From: Nanobdellota archaeon
GTDB lineage: Archaea; Nanobdellota; Nanobdellia; Woesearchaeales; WJIZ01
Reading direction: 5' to 3'
NCBI GenBank assembly: GCA_023140175.1
Contig: JAGLMD010000090.1
Span: 1 to 34,649, forward strand
DNA length: 34,649 nt
Shown here in pieces: positions 7,976-16,411 of the stretch. Positions within the stretch are counted from its first letter, which is position 1, and each line of letters starts with the position of its first letter. Under the pieces are notes generated by a model, which worked only from the letters and a program-made list of their open reading frames with translations, was not told the DNA's origin and searched no databases. Both the position numbers and the translations under genes were made by a program.

Positions 7976-9190
7976 TTATTCTACCTGTATGATATTATCG
8001 ATTACAGGCGGCCTGTTTACATTTATCACAGTTACCTTAACTTCCTGAGTGTCTTCCAGCTCGCCATCGGATGCTGTTACTATGATCCTATAGACTCCGC
8101 TGTCATCATATGTTGTCTCCCAAATGCCACCATCTCCAATCGGCTCTGAGATAGTGTATGTTATTTCATCTTCATCTGGATCAGATGCTTCTGGAGCTAA
8201 TGTTACTATCTCGTTTTCCTTGATTGTTATGTCAGGAATAATTTTCAATACAGGGGGCCTGTCAACATTATTTACAGTTATAGACCAGATAAGAGATACT
8301 GTGCTTATTGAATCAGATACATCAAGCTTTAGTGTGTGTGAACCCGCGCTTGTGTAATCTGCTAGATATGTATATGATTCTTCATATGATACCTCTTCTC
8401 CATCAAGTTTCCATGCATATACCAGTTCATCTTCGTTAAGGTCTGAAGCCATTATTTCAAAGTCTATTTCTGTGTCTTCATCAATTTCCTGTATCATCTC
8501 TTCCGGGCTTTTTTCATCAATTGTTGGAGCCTCTTCTTTCTTATTGACTATTAATAAAGCGTCTTTTGATGAGGTAAGCTCGCCATCGGATGCTGTGATG
8601 GTTATTGTATATTCACCCATATCTCCGTATGTTGTCTGCCATTGCCCTTCTTCACCTAATGGGGTGCTATATGTGAATTTTAATATATCTTCATCAGGAT
8701 CATAGGCAACTGGCTTGAGATTTACAAGGTCTGTTTCCTGGACTATTATTACAATCTCCCTACCTGCTGGCTCTTCTTCGGGTTCTTCCGTGATAAGTTC
8801 TGGTTCTTCTATTTCTTCTTTTGGCTCTTCTATTATGATTTCCAGTTCTTCCAACTCTTCTTCGGGCTCTTCGATTATAATCTCGAGTTCTTCTATTTCT
8901 TCTTTTGGCTCTTCTATTATAATTTCCAGTTCTTCAAGATCTTCTTCGGGCTCTTCTTCCTCTTTAATTATAGTGACACCCAGTTCCCCTTCTGGCTCTT
9001 CGATTATGATTTCCAGTTCTTCCTCTAGTTCTGGAAATGAGGGTTCTGTTTCTATATCTTCTTCAACCTTTATATCCTCAATTGGAACATAAGAAACATC
9101 TGTCGGAACACCTTCCTGCAACTCTTCGCATCCTGAAAATAGAAATGCAGCAATTAACAGACCAGCGATATAGAACATTATTTTATTCAT
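7976..9190 (-). CDS. Lipoprotein with Glu-rich repeat stalk and cadherin-like domains
   Basis: A 404-aa lipoprotein. MNKIMFYIAGLLIAAFLFSG is followed by lipobox Cys21. Residues 43-141 are extremely Glu-rich, with a 14-residue repeat built on ELEIIIEEP (87, 101, 115, degenerate at 129). They probably form an extended, highly acidic stalk that lifts the domains off the membrane or binds cations. Three Ig-fold domains follow (about 147-225, 226-318, 319-398) with DPDEDxL calcium-type motifs and the WxTTYxDxGxY signature shared with the downstream gene. The ribosome binding site GGGGTG precedes the ATG. The gene diverges from srp54. It is probably the anchored partner of the secreted paralogue encoded next in the operon; that partnership is inference. 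Confidence 0.87.
   Translation of the reverse strand: MNKIMFYIAGLLIAAFLFSGCEELQEGVPTDVSYVPIEDIKVEEDIETEPSFPELEEELEIIIEEPEGELGVTIIKEEEEPEEDLEELEIIIEEPKEEIEELEIIIEEPEEELEELEIIIEEPKEEIEEPELITEEPEEEPAGREIVIIVQETDLVNLKPVAYDPDEDILKFTYSTPLGEEGQWQTTYGDMGEYTITITASDGELTSSKDALLIVNKKEEAPTIDEKSPEEMIQEIDEDTEIDFEIMASDLNEDELVYAWKLDGEEVSYEESYTYLADYTSAGSHTLKLDVSDSISTVSLIWSITVNNVDRPPVLKIIPDITIKENEIVTLAPEASDPDEDEITYTISEPIGDGGIWETTYDDSGVYRIIVTASDGELEDTQEVKVTVINVNRPPVIDNIIQVE
8780..8932 (-). repeat. 42-bp tandem repeats inside the lipoprotein gene
   Basis: These tandem 42-bp units encode the 14-residue ELEIIIEEP-centred repeats (residues 87 to about 137). Adjacent units are nearly identical at the DNA level, so copy number may vary between strains. 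Confidence 0.75.
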
Positions 9191-9371
9191 TAATATTACA
9201 CCCCATTGAGTTTATTGTAAAAACTATTTTTTATCATTCTATGATACTAACTTATATTTAAATCTTTTGGGTAGTGAATTACAACCAGATTGGGACGAAT
9301 CAGGAAAAATGAAGAGCAAGACTAAAGAATCACTAACTTTTATAAATAAATAACTATTCTAAAAGGGAATA

Positions 9372-10724
9372 ATGGTATTAGAGAAATTAGGAAATTCACT
9401 GAAGAATACCCTGAGTAAGATAGCTAAGGCTGTATTTGTTGATGAGAAGCTGATAAATGAACTTATAAAAGATATTCAGAGAGCATTATTGCAGGCAGAT
9501 GTGAATGTAAAGCTTGTTTTTGAGTTTACAAAGAATATCAAGGAGAGGGCACTTAAGGAAGATACTCCTGCTGGGCTGACCAAAAAAGAGTACCTGATAA
9601 ATATAGTGTATGAAGAACTGGTGGAGTTTCTAGGCGGGGAAGGCTATAAGATTGACATAAGCAAGAAGCCTTTTAAGATAATGCTTGTTGGCTTATTTGG
9701 CTCTGGAAAAACAACAACTGCCGGCAAATTGGCTATTTTCTTTACAAAGAGAGGATATAAAGTAGGATTACTGGGGTTGGATATACACAGGCCAGCTGCA
9801 ATAGAGCAGCTTGAGCAGATTGGAAAAGGGGTTAATGTTCCTGTTTTTGTGGATAGAGACAACAAAGATGTGTTGAACATATGTGATAAGTTTGAAGAAG
9901 AGCTTAATAAATTTGATATAATTATAATAGATACTGCAGGAAGGGATGCATTATCCAAGGATCTTATAGAGGAGATTGAAGGATTAAACAGCAGGATAAA
10001 GCCGGAAGAGAGATTGCTTGTTATTTCTGCAGATATTGGACAAGCTGCAGAGAAACAGGCAGAGCAGTTTCATGAGAGCTGTAATATTACGGGAGTTGTA
10101 GCTACGAAGATGGATGGAACTGCAAAAGCCGGAGGAGCATTAAGCGCATGTGCAGTCACTGAAGCTCCGATCAAATTTATCGGAGTAGGAGAAAAGGTTG
10201 ATGATCTTGAAGAGTTCAAGCCAAAGAATTTTGTTTCGAGGCTTTTGGGGATGGGTGATCTAGAGGCTTTACTTGAGAAAGCAAAGGGAGCAATAAGTGA
10301 AGAGGATGCAGAAGACCTGGGAAAAAGATTCCTTAAGGGTGATTTTAATCTTCTTGATCTATATGAGCAGATGCAGGCTATGAAAAAAATGGGACCTTTG
10401 AACAAAATTGTTGAGATGATACCTGGTTTTGGACAGTTAAAACTGCCAAAGGAAGCTCTCAAGACACAGGAAGGGAAACTGGAGAAATGGAAGTTTGCCA
10501 TGCAGAGCATGACAAAGGAAGAGCTGGAAGAGCCTGAGACAATGGATGCTTCAAGAATTGACAGGATAACTAAAGGATCTGGATTAAGCGCCAGGGATAT
10601 CAGAGAGCTGATAAAGCAGTACAGGCAGAGCAAAAAGATGATGAAGATGATGAAGGGCAGCGGAGACATGAACAAGATGATGAAGAAGATGAAGGGAAAG
10701 ATGCCTAAAGGGTTTGGGATGTGA
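9372..10724 (+). CDS. srp54: Signal recognition particle protein SRP54
   Basis: The 450-aa GTPase subunit of the signal recognition particle, which binds signal peptides and 7S RNA and docks ribosomes at the FtsY receptor. A helical N domain spans 1-90. In the G domain, G1 is GLFGSGKTT (107-115), the insertion-box region DIHRPAAIEQL follows, G3 is DTAGR (187-191) and G4 is TKMD (245-248). The Met-rich M domain (about 300-450) contains the RNA-binding SARDIRELIKQYRQSKKMM and a Met/Lys/Gly tail. The length is normal and all key residues are present. TTTATAAA at 9340-9347 lies about 25 nt before the ATG, so the mRNA is nearly leaderless. A small membrane-protein gene follows after 9 nt. Confidence 0.97.
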   Translation: MVLEKLGNSLKNTLSKIAKAVFVDEKLINELIKDIQRALLQADVNVKLVFEFTKNIKERALKEDTPAGLTKKEYLINIVYEELVEFLGGEGYKIDISKKPFKIMLVGLFGSGKTTTAGKLAIFFTKRGYKVGLLGLDIHRPAAIEQLEQIGKGVNVPVFVDRDNKDVLNICDKFEEELNKFDIIIIDTAGRDALSKDLIEEIEGLNSRIKPEERLLVISADIGQAAEKQAEQFHESCNITGVVATKMDGTAKAGGALSACAVTEAPIKFIGVGEKVDDLEEFKPKNFVSRLLGMGDLEALLEKAKGAISEEDAEDLGKRFLKGDFNLLDLYEQMQAMKKMGPLNKIVEMIPGFGQLKLPKEALKTQEGKLEKWKFAMQSMTKEELEEPETMDASRIDRITKGSGLSARDIRELIKQYRQSKKMMKMMKGSGDMNKMMKKMKGKMPKGFGM

Positions 10725-10733
10725 GGGATTGAG

Positions 10734-10919
10734 ATGGCTAGAAACAAACTTGTAACAGTAGGATTAGCAATATTTGTTTTGTTGTTAAGTTTACATTTTG
10801 GAAATGAAGCATATATTAGGTTTGATACTGGAACTGATTTTTTTGGAATGATAATTGCTTCATTACTGACATTAAGTAGCTTAATAATATTGGGAAATTT
10901 AATAAAAGAATTGTCATAA
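10734..10919 (+). CDS. Small two-helix membrane protein
   Basis: A 61-aa protein with two predicted membrane segments (about 6-22 and 38-56) separated by a short loop (GNEAYIRFDTGTDF). It starts 9 nt after srp54 with a GAGG-type binding site spanning the srp54 stop, so it is translated from the same transcript. There is no recognised family. Its codon use is more AT-rich than srp54. A role linked to membrane targeting is possible only by position. Confidence 0.7.
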   Translation: MARNKLVTVGLAIFVLLLSLHFGNEAYIRFDTGTDFFGMIIASLLTLSSLIILGNLIKELS

Positions 10920-10961
10920 TTTTTTATTAATCTATATCCAAAAATTACAGCCCACCATTTA

Positions 10962-11028
10962 CTAGACTTTTGCAGTTTTACTCATAAAAGCAAGACACTA
11001 TTATCATATATAAAACGCAAAAGTCTAG
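10962..11028. repeat. Long bulged inverted repeat between membrane-protein genes
   Basis: The outer arms CTAGACTTTTGC (10962-10973) and GCAAAAGTCTAG (11017-11028) are perfect. After a single bulged A at 10974 the pairing continues with GTTTTA (10975-10980) and TAAAAC (11011-11016), giving an 18-bp stem over a 30-nt loop. The loop contains TATATAAA-like sequence. The right arm ends about 12 nt before the TATA box (near 11041-11048) of the next gene, so it could terminate the srp54 transcript or act as an operator. Confidence 0.75.
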
Positions 11029-11071
11029 ATTCAGTAAAACTTATATACTAAATTAGATATAATACCAGTTT

Positions 11072-11680
11072 ATGATTCAGGTAAATCTCTCAAGTTTCAA
11101 TATGACAGGAGCTGAATTCTCTGTCCAGGAGGCGACAAATGTGCTCCAGCCTTTGCTGATACTGGCTGCAGGGATATTTGTGTATTCTTTTTTTGTATTC
11201 AAGTTTTATCGCTTCCTTGCGAAGAAAGATATTTTTGGCCTGAACCTGAGCCAGTATAATGAAGCAAAGCATTCTTTCTTCTCTAAACTTTTTGATATTG
11301 TTGCGTATATTGTTGAATATATACTCATATTTCCATTATTTGTATTTTTCTGGTTCTTGGTTTTAGTTATATTCATCACGGTAATCTCAACCAGGCCTTT
11401 TCTAGATATATTGGTCGCGTCTATGGCATTAGTGACAGCAATAAGGATAAGCGCCTATTATAATGAGGATCTATCAAGGGATCTTGCAAAGATGATACCA
11501 TTTGCATTATTGGGAATATTCATAATAGATGTCAAGCTTATCTCTTTTGTACAGCTTTTTGGAATATTTGGGCAATTTATAGCAGCATGGAAGACAGTTA
11601 TATATTATCTGTTCCTTACTATTGTGCTGGAAATTTTGCTTAGGATGTATGCAGGAATTATCGGGCTTTTTAAGAAATAA
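11072..11680 (+). CDS. Polytopic membrane protein of unknown function
   Basis: A 202-aa protein with about five hydrophobic segments (roughly 26-46, 74-108 as one or two helices, 108-128, 140-160, 172-196). A basic loop (KFYRFLAKKD) follows the first segment and a short polar N terminus precedes it. There is no signal peptide or catalytic motif and I do not recognise a family. CTTATATA lies 24 nt before the ATG, indicating a leaderless transcript. The gene ends 1 nt from the convergent gene at 11682. Confidence 0.75.
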   Translation: MIQVNLSSFNMTGAEFSVQEATNVLQPLLILAAGIFVYSFFVFKFYRFLAKKDIFGLNLSQYNEAKHSFFSKLFDIVAYIVEYILIFPLFVFFWFLVLVIFITVISTRPFLDILVASMALVTAIRISAYYNEDLSRDLAKMIPFALLGIFIIDVKLISFVQLFGIFGQFIAAWKTVIYYLFLTIVLEILLRMYAGIIGLFKK

Positions 11681-11681
11681 T

Positions 11682-12299
11682 TTACTCCCACATCTTAGGA
11701 TAGAATTCATCTTCCCATTCAAACAATGCTTCATCTTCTATATCTGTAAACCCGAGTTCATAGCATTTATTAAGAATCTCTATGCTATTATCTGACTGCA
11801 TTGATGCATATTGGACTAATAGTTGAGATTGGGGCGTGAGGGGGTTTGCAAGAGATTTGATTTCATAGTTCAGCTCTACTTTTTTCTCTTTGTTATTGAA
11901 TTCCAGAACCATGGTTTCAGTACCAAAATCAAGAGAGCAAGTAAGGAAAACTGCTTCTTTTATCTTATCTACTAATGAAGCGAATTTATCAGCTTCCTGC
12001 AGATTGGCTTCATCAAAGCTTGTTAGGCCCATTCCGGTAAGTCCATTGATCTTTGAGGCAGTATCATTAAAGACTTTTTTCACAGAGCTTTCATTGATGA
12101 ATATGTTAACAACAATGCTGTCTATTCTTTTTTCTGTCTTTAAGGCTAATTTAGGATATTTTTTGTTAAACTCTTTAAATATTAATTCTATTTTTTCCAA
12201 TTGTTTATCTAATGCCGGGTCATTCTCTGCAGAATGCCTTTCAATACCTGCAATTAGCCTTGCAATTTCTTTTATTTCTTTTTCAATAAGTGTTGCCAT
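11682..12299 (-). CDS. Hypothetical soluble protein
   Basis: A 205-aa acidic soluble protein. The N-terminal 50 residues are helical (IEKEIKEIARLIAGIERH). The middle contains alternating strands (RIDSIVVNIFINESSV, VFLTCSLDFGTETMVLEF) and the C terminus is rich in acidic and aromatic residues (FEWEDEFYPKMWE). No family is recognised. TATTTAAA at 12322-12329 gives a TATA box 22 nt before the ATG, indicating a leaderless transcript. It is divergent from endonuclease Q across an 87-bp gap. No functional claim is made. Confidence 0.75.
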   Translation of the reverse strand: MATLIEKEIKEIARLIAGIERHSAENDPALDKQLEKIELIFKEFNKKYPKLALKTEKRIDSIVVNIFINESSVKKVFNDTASKINGLTGMGLTSFDEANLQEADKFASLVDKIKEAVFLTCSLDFGTETMVLEFNNKEKKVELNYEIKSLANPLTPQSQLLVQYASMQSDNSIEILNKCYELGFTDIEDEALFEWEDEFYPKMWE

Positions 12300-12386
12300 A
12301 GGGTTATAGTTTTTTGAGAATTATTTAAAGCTATCGAAATCTCAAATTCAAAACAATTAAAAACATAACAGTTTAACTTAATATTC

Positions 12387-13649
12387 ATGGAAATCATAGC
12401 TGACTTACATATCCACTCTAAATACAGCCGGGCTACTGGAAGAGAGCTTGATTTAGAAAATCTAGAAAAATGGGCTAAGGTAAAGGGGGTTAAGCTGCTT
12501 GGCACAGGAGATTTCACCCATCCTAAATGGATTGATGAGATAAAGAACAGCCTTACAGAAGATGGCTCTGGAATTTTAAAGTCAAAAAATGGATTTCCTT
12601 TCATTCTCCAGACAGAGATCTCATTAATATATACTGACATGGGCAAGGGAAGGAGGATACATAATATTGTCTATTCTCCTGATCTGGATGCTGCAAAAAA
12701 GATTACAGAGTGGTTGTTGACTAAAGGAAGGGTTGATTATGATGGGAGACCAATCTTTAAGATACCAGGTGCTGAATTTGTCGAAAAACTAAAAGCGATA
12801 GATGAGAGGATAGAGATAGTGCCTGCGCATATCTGGACACCATGGTTTAGCTTATTTGGCGCCAATTCTGGCTATGACAGGATAGAAGACTGCTTTAAGG
12901 ATATGACAAAGCATATCTTTGCGTTAGAAACAGGGTTAAGTTCAGATCCTGCGATGAACTGGAGAATCTCTGCATTAGATAAGTATACATTGATAAGCAA
13001 TTCTGACTTGCATTCTTTTTGGCCGTGGAGAATTGGAAGAGAGGCAAATGTCTTTGAGCTTAATGAATTAAGCTATTCTGCAATTATGGATACTATCAAA
13101 ACAAAAAAAGGCTTTATTGAAACTATTGAAGTTGATCCTGCTTTCGGAAAATATCACTGGACAGGGCATAGAAACTGTAATATAAATCTCAGTCCTAAAG
13201 AGGCATTGAAGTTTCATAACATATGCCCTAAGTGCGGCAAGACTTTGACTGTAGGAGTGGAGCAGAGAGTAGAAGAATTAGCAGACAGAGAGGAAGGATT
13301 TGTCCTTAAAGAAAGTATACCTTTCAAAAGAATGATACCTTTATCAGAGATATTGAGTGCGCTCCTGAAAAAGGCTGTTTCAACTAAAGGAGTATGGGAA
13401 GAATACCACAAGCTTGTCAAAGAAGAAAGAAGTGAATATGATATCCTAAGGAATGTATCTTTTGATGAATTGAAGAAACTGACAAATGAAAAGACAGCCG
13501 AGATTATAATCAGGAACAGAGAAGGAAGAATAGCGATAACGCCTGGCTACGACGGGGTTTATGGTGTGCCTAAGCTGGTGGATGAGATTAATATAGAGGA
13601 GAAAGAAGAACTAAAGCCAAAACAGAAAGGATTGAATGATTTTTTCTAA
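12387..13649 (+). CDS. Endonuclease Q (PHP-domain DNA repair nuclease)
   Basis: A 420-aa homologue of archaeal endonuclease Q, which nicks DNA 5' to deaminated bases (hypoxanthine, uracil) and AP sites. The PHP metal-binding residues begin at ADLHIHSKYS (D6, H8, H10) and continue with GTGDFTHP (D42, H45), PAHIWTPW and NSDLHSFWPW. A zinc-finger-like region includes HRNCNINLSP and ICPKCGK. The protein ends QKGLNDFF (413-420), a textbook PCNA-interacting box (Q-x-x-L-x-x-F-F), consistent with the known dependence of EndoQ on PCNA. The length fits the family. Assignment is by motif recall; other PHP-domain phosphoesterases lack this zinc region and tail. Confidence 0.88.
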   Translation: MEIIADLHIHSKYSRATGRELDLENLEKWAKVKGVKLLGTGDFTHPKWIDEIKNSLTEDGSGILKSKNGFPFILQTEISLIYTDMGKGRRIHNIVYSPDLDAAKKITEWLLTKGRVDYDGRPIFKIPGAEFVEKLKAIDERIEIVPAHIWTPWFSLFGANSGYDRIEDCFKDMTKHIFALETGLSSDPAMNWRISALDKYTLISNSDLHSFWPWRIGREANVFELNELSYSAIMDTIKTKKGFIETIEVDPAFGKYHWTGHRNCNINLSPKEALKFHNICPKCGKTLTVGVEQRVEELADREEGFVLKESIPFKRMIPLSEILSALLKKAVSTKGVWEEYHKLVKEERSEYDILRNVSFDELKKLTNEKTAEIIIRNREGRIAITPGYDGVYGVPKLVDEINIEEKEELKPKQKGLNDFF

Positions 13650-13671
13650 GAATGCTGATTTTCTTGACGAG

Positions 13672-13751
13672 TTCTCGTCTAAAAAAACAAAACATTTAAA
13701 TACTTGTTATTCCCGATTAGCGTAAAACGGGATTATTCTCGTCTAAAAAAA
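13672..13751. repeat. Paired 16-bp direct repeats in the promoter region
   Basis: TTCTCGTCTAAAAAAA occurs exactly at 13672-13687 and 13736-13751, 64 bp apart. The copies bracket an AT-rich TATA-like ATTTAAAT (near 13694-13701) and a short TCCCG/CGGGA hairpin (13711-13732). The second copy would lie in the mRNA leader of the next gene and the first upstream of its promoter. Two binding sites for one regulator is the simplest reading. Confidence 0.6.
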
Positions 13752-13770
13752 TTAAGGGGGATGAAAAATA

Positions 13771-14046
13771 ATGGCAAAGAAAGTAGCTAAAGTAGGAGTA
13801 AAGAAAGAATCAGGATATCTTTACTTTGTAGATAAAAAGGGAAATGTTGCCAGAGCCAAGATGGCAAGAGGCAAAAAGAAAGGCAAGACAAAAATTGAAG
13901 TAGTAAATAAAGCAGAAGTAAAGAAAGAAAAAGGAATGCTTTACTTTATTGATAAGCAAGGAGATGTTTCTTGTGCAGTAATGGCAAGAGGCGGAAAAAA
14001 GAAGAAAAAGGCTAAGAAGACAGCCAAGAAAAAGAAGAAGAAATAA
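13771..14046 (+). CDS. Lys-rich protein with duplicated 27-residue motif
   Basis: A 91-aa strongly basic protein. Two copies of one motif, VKKESGYLYFVDKKGNVARA (from residue 10) and VKKEKGMLYFIDKQGDVSCA (from about residue 50), each continue to KMARG/VMARG. The C terminus is a run of Lys and Ala (KKKKKAKKTAKKKKKK) like histone H1-type tails. The duplicated unit resembles a small beta-hairpin. It is probably an abundant nucleic-acid-binding protein, possibly chromatin- or ribosome-associated; this is inference. GGGGG lies about 10 nt before the ATG, and the leader carries one copy of a 16-bp repeat. A T-rich hairpin terminator follows. Confidence 0.8.
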   Translation: MAKKVAKVGVKKESGYLYFVDKKGNVARAKMARGKKKGKTKIEVVNKAEVKKEKGMLYFIDKQGDVSCAVMARGGKKKKKAKKTAKKKKKK

Positions 14047-14070
14047 AGTCCCTTTATTTTTTATTTTTTT
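14042..14070 (+). terminator. Hairpin and T-tract terminator
   Basis: AATAAAG (14042-14048) pairs perfectly with CTTTATT (14052-14058) over a 3-nt loop. It overlaps the stop codon and is followed by an almost uninterrupted T-run to about 14070. It is well placed to end the transcript of the Lys-rich protein before the convergent gene. Confidence 0.65.
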
Positions 14071-14092
14071 ATTTATTATTTCTAAAAAAATG

Positions 14093-16411
14093 TCAAGAAT
14101 GATTTTTCTTAAAGAATAGAAGAAGGCATATAATAAAAGTGATTAGAGATATTATTCCCCCTATTACAAATGGAACTGGCAGATATTTTATCACTACTTT
14201 GTTTGATTGTGGATTTTCAAAATAGAAAGAAGAGATTACATTGAAAGTATTATGAAACTTAAATTTTTCACTGCCTATTTTCGCGTTCCAGCCGTCAAAT
14301 TGATAAAATGTTTCACTTGCCACTAGGTGTCCTTTTGAAATATTATCAGGAAGAGTAAGAATTATCTTATTTGGAGAGTAATAGTCTACTTTAACTGGAG
14401 TTATATTGCCTTTGACATTATTTACAGCTGAGAGTATTTCTTTAACTCCAAAAACAGATGAACCAGTTTTTGCAGAATTACGAGGAAAAATCTTATTAGG
14501 ATTAGACTGGGCCAATTGACGAAAGTAATCAGGATGCAGTTCATAGGATTTGTCAATTAGCAATATTAGATCATATTTATCTATTAACTCAGGTTTTAGT
14601 GATCCTGACAATACCAATGTGCTGCTTTTTGGATCAAAAAGATCTTCTTGTAGTAAGGAGTATAGGGGCTTTTCAAAATTTTTGCTCTTTCCGTAAAGCA
14701 ATGTTGCTTTATCAGCTACATAAAATCTTGGTAAAAATCTTTCATTTTCATAAATATGAGTAGAATAACCATAAGCAGTTGGGAAATCAGAATAGTTGCC
14801 TATAAGATTCAAAGAAGACACAGGTGTTCCTTCAATTCCTTTATCCTTAAGATTGATAGGAGAGATAATATATTTGTCATTTAAAATGCCACGCATCTTA
14901 GATAAATAAGAGGGGACATCGTTTATAGGCTTATTACCAACACCATTCTCAGCTATTGTTGTAAATATAACATAATTCATATACCACCCATTACCGCTGC
15001 ACCAGTCTGAAACATAAAAAGAAGGATTATATATAATTCTTGGACATATTCCTGAACCTACAAAAGATTCCTTCATCTTATGAACCCTGAATAGTTCTTC
15101 TGTCTTGGTTAATTCGTCTATTTTCTTAATAAGCTCGCTGTCCATTATATGCAGATCTCTATCAATATATTCTTTAGGAAAAGGAAAAACGAAAAATAGC
15201 TCAATTAACATTATTACGATTATACTGATGAAAACTATTCTTTTTCCAAATAATTTTTTCTTCCGAATTAAGCTATCATATCCTATTCCTATAAGGATTG
15301 CTGAGAAAAAAGGCAATAGAACCATGACACGCGACACGCCCCTTAGAGAATTGATAAGGGGTATACTATAAAGCAGTTTATCAATAAATGTGTCTGCAGC
15401 AATAAGAAATGCTAAAATTATTCCAGCAATAGAAAAAATAAAATAATAATTTAATGGTTTCTTCTTTAGTATCAGCACAATACCAGCAGAGATAATAAGG
15501 AGCTCTATAATACCTATACGTATAATAGTATTTTTAATTGTAAGATTTGAGAATGGGGAGTTTGAAATAAGATCACTTATGCCTCCTGCCCATATAAAAT
15601 GTGTATATGGCTGTTTAGTCCTTGAACCACCTTCATTGATATATTCCATATCCGGAAGTAATTTAGCAGCGGATAATCCTATTGTTATGACCATCAATAT
15701 AATAAAAACCAGGATTATTTTTAGAAATTTTTCTTCTTTAAATCCGCCAAAGGGTAAGCTAGCCAGAAATAACAATAAAGGAATAACCACCAAGAACCAA
15801 ATGAGATTACTGATTCCTCCAGAGAATATGATTAGAGACAAGAATAAAGAGCAGAGAATAGTATTTTTAAGCCATAATGTGTCTTTATCATTAAGCGCTT
15901 TTATAAGAAACAAGAGAGCAAAAGGAATGAACGCCATAGAATTAGTGAAAGGGAGCATACCGATCATAGCAACATAAAATCCTGATGTCACTATTGAAAG
16001 ACCGGCAATAAAAGATACCTTTAGATTGCCTTTTGTAATGTATTTCAAAAGAAAGAAAGTTCCGACCATGGACAAGAAGAGATAAAATGCAATAGTAATA
16101 TTGATGTTATATGGCGGATAAGGAACAAATAAAGAAATCAGCCAAGCTGCATCAAGAAAGGGGTACTCTGGATTGGCAAGGTAAGGGGTGCCAGAAGAAA
16201 CTTCAGGCATCCAAAAAGGCAGCTGATTATAATGCCATGCATACCTATTATTCAAAGAGTAGATAAAAGACCAGGATGAACCACTATCTGAATATAAATT
16301 GGGCCCTAGAAAAAAAATTAAGAATAAAACAGAGATAACAAGATACAAAATGCAATATCGTATTTCTTGCCTATGAAAGAATTTAGAATTTATGAGATCA
16401 AGTTTCTTCAT
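14093..16411 (-). CDS. Large polytopic membrane protein, YfhO/GT-C-like
   Basis: A 772-aa protein with about 11-12 membrane helices in the first 410 residues, a large extracytoplasmic domain (about 415-735), and a final membrane helix before KKNHS. After helix 1 the loop has [13 protein letters not shown], then [20 protein letters not shown]. An acidic loop after the first helix and this PFW-x-P...SGTP-x-LANP pattern are typical of YfhO-like/GT-C membrane proteins. These use lipid-linked sugars to modify surface glycans or lipoteichoic-type polymers. The start overlaps the end of the FAD-enzyme gene by 14 nt, so both are translated from one mRNA and probably act in one surface-glycan pathway. 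The exact substrate is unknown. Confidence 0.75.
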   Translation of the reverse strand: MKKLDLINSKFFHRQEIRYCILYLVISVLFLIFFLGPNLYSDSGSSWSFIYSLNNRYAWHYNQLPFWMPEVSSGTPYLANPEYPFLDAAWLISLFVPYPPYNINITIAFYLFLSMVGTFFLLKYITKGNLKVSFIAGLSIVTSGFYVAMIGMLPFTNSMAFIPFALLFLIKALNDKDTLWLKNTILCSLFLSLIIFSGGISNLIWFLVVIPLLLFLASLPFGGFKEEKFLKIILVFIILMVITIGLSAAKLLPDMEYINEGGSRTKQPYTHFIWAGGISDLISNSPFSNLTIKNTIIRIGIIELLIISAGIVLILKKKPLNYYFIFSIAGIILAFLIAADTFIDKLLYSIPLINSLRGVSRVMVLLPFFSAILIGIGYDSLIRKKKLFGKRIVFISIIVIMLIELFFVFPFPKEYIDRDLHIMDSELIKKIDELTKTEELFRVHKMKESFVGSGICPRIIYNPSFYVSDWCSGNGWYMNYVIFTTIAENGVGNKPINDVPSYLSKMRGILNDKYIISPINLKDKGIEGTPVSSLNLIGNYSDFPTAYGYSTHIYENERFLPRFYVADKATLLYGKSKNFEKPLYSLLQEDLFDPKSSTLVLSGSLKPELIDKYDLILLIDKSYELHPDYFRQLAQSNPNKIFPRNSAKTGSSVFGVKEILSAVNNVKGNITPVKVDYYSPNKIILTLPDNISKGHLVASETFYQFDGWNAKIGSEKFKFHNTFNVISSFYFENPQSNKVVIKYLPVPFVIGGIISLITFIICLLLFFKKNHS

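Noticed and set aside
8715-9092. 125-aa Ser/Ile-rich plus-strand ORF
   Set aside because: Antisense of the Glu-rich 42-bp tandem repeats, which explains its SSSS/ISS pattern.
10070-10747. 225-aa minus-strand ORF opposite srp54
   Set aside because: Antisense shadow: Ser/Ile/Phe-rich translation of the conserved srp54 M and G domains, no promoter.
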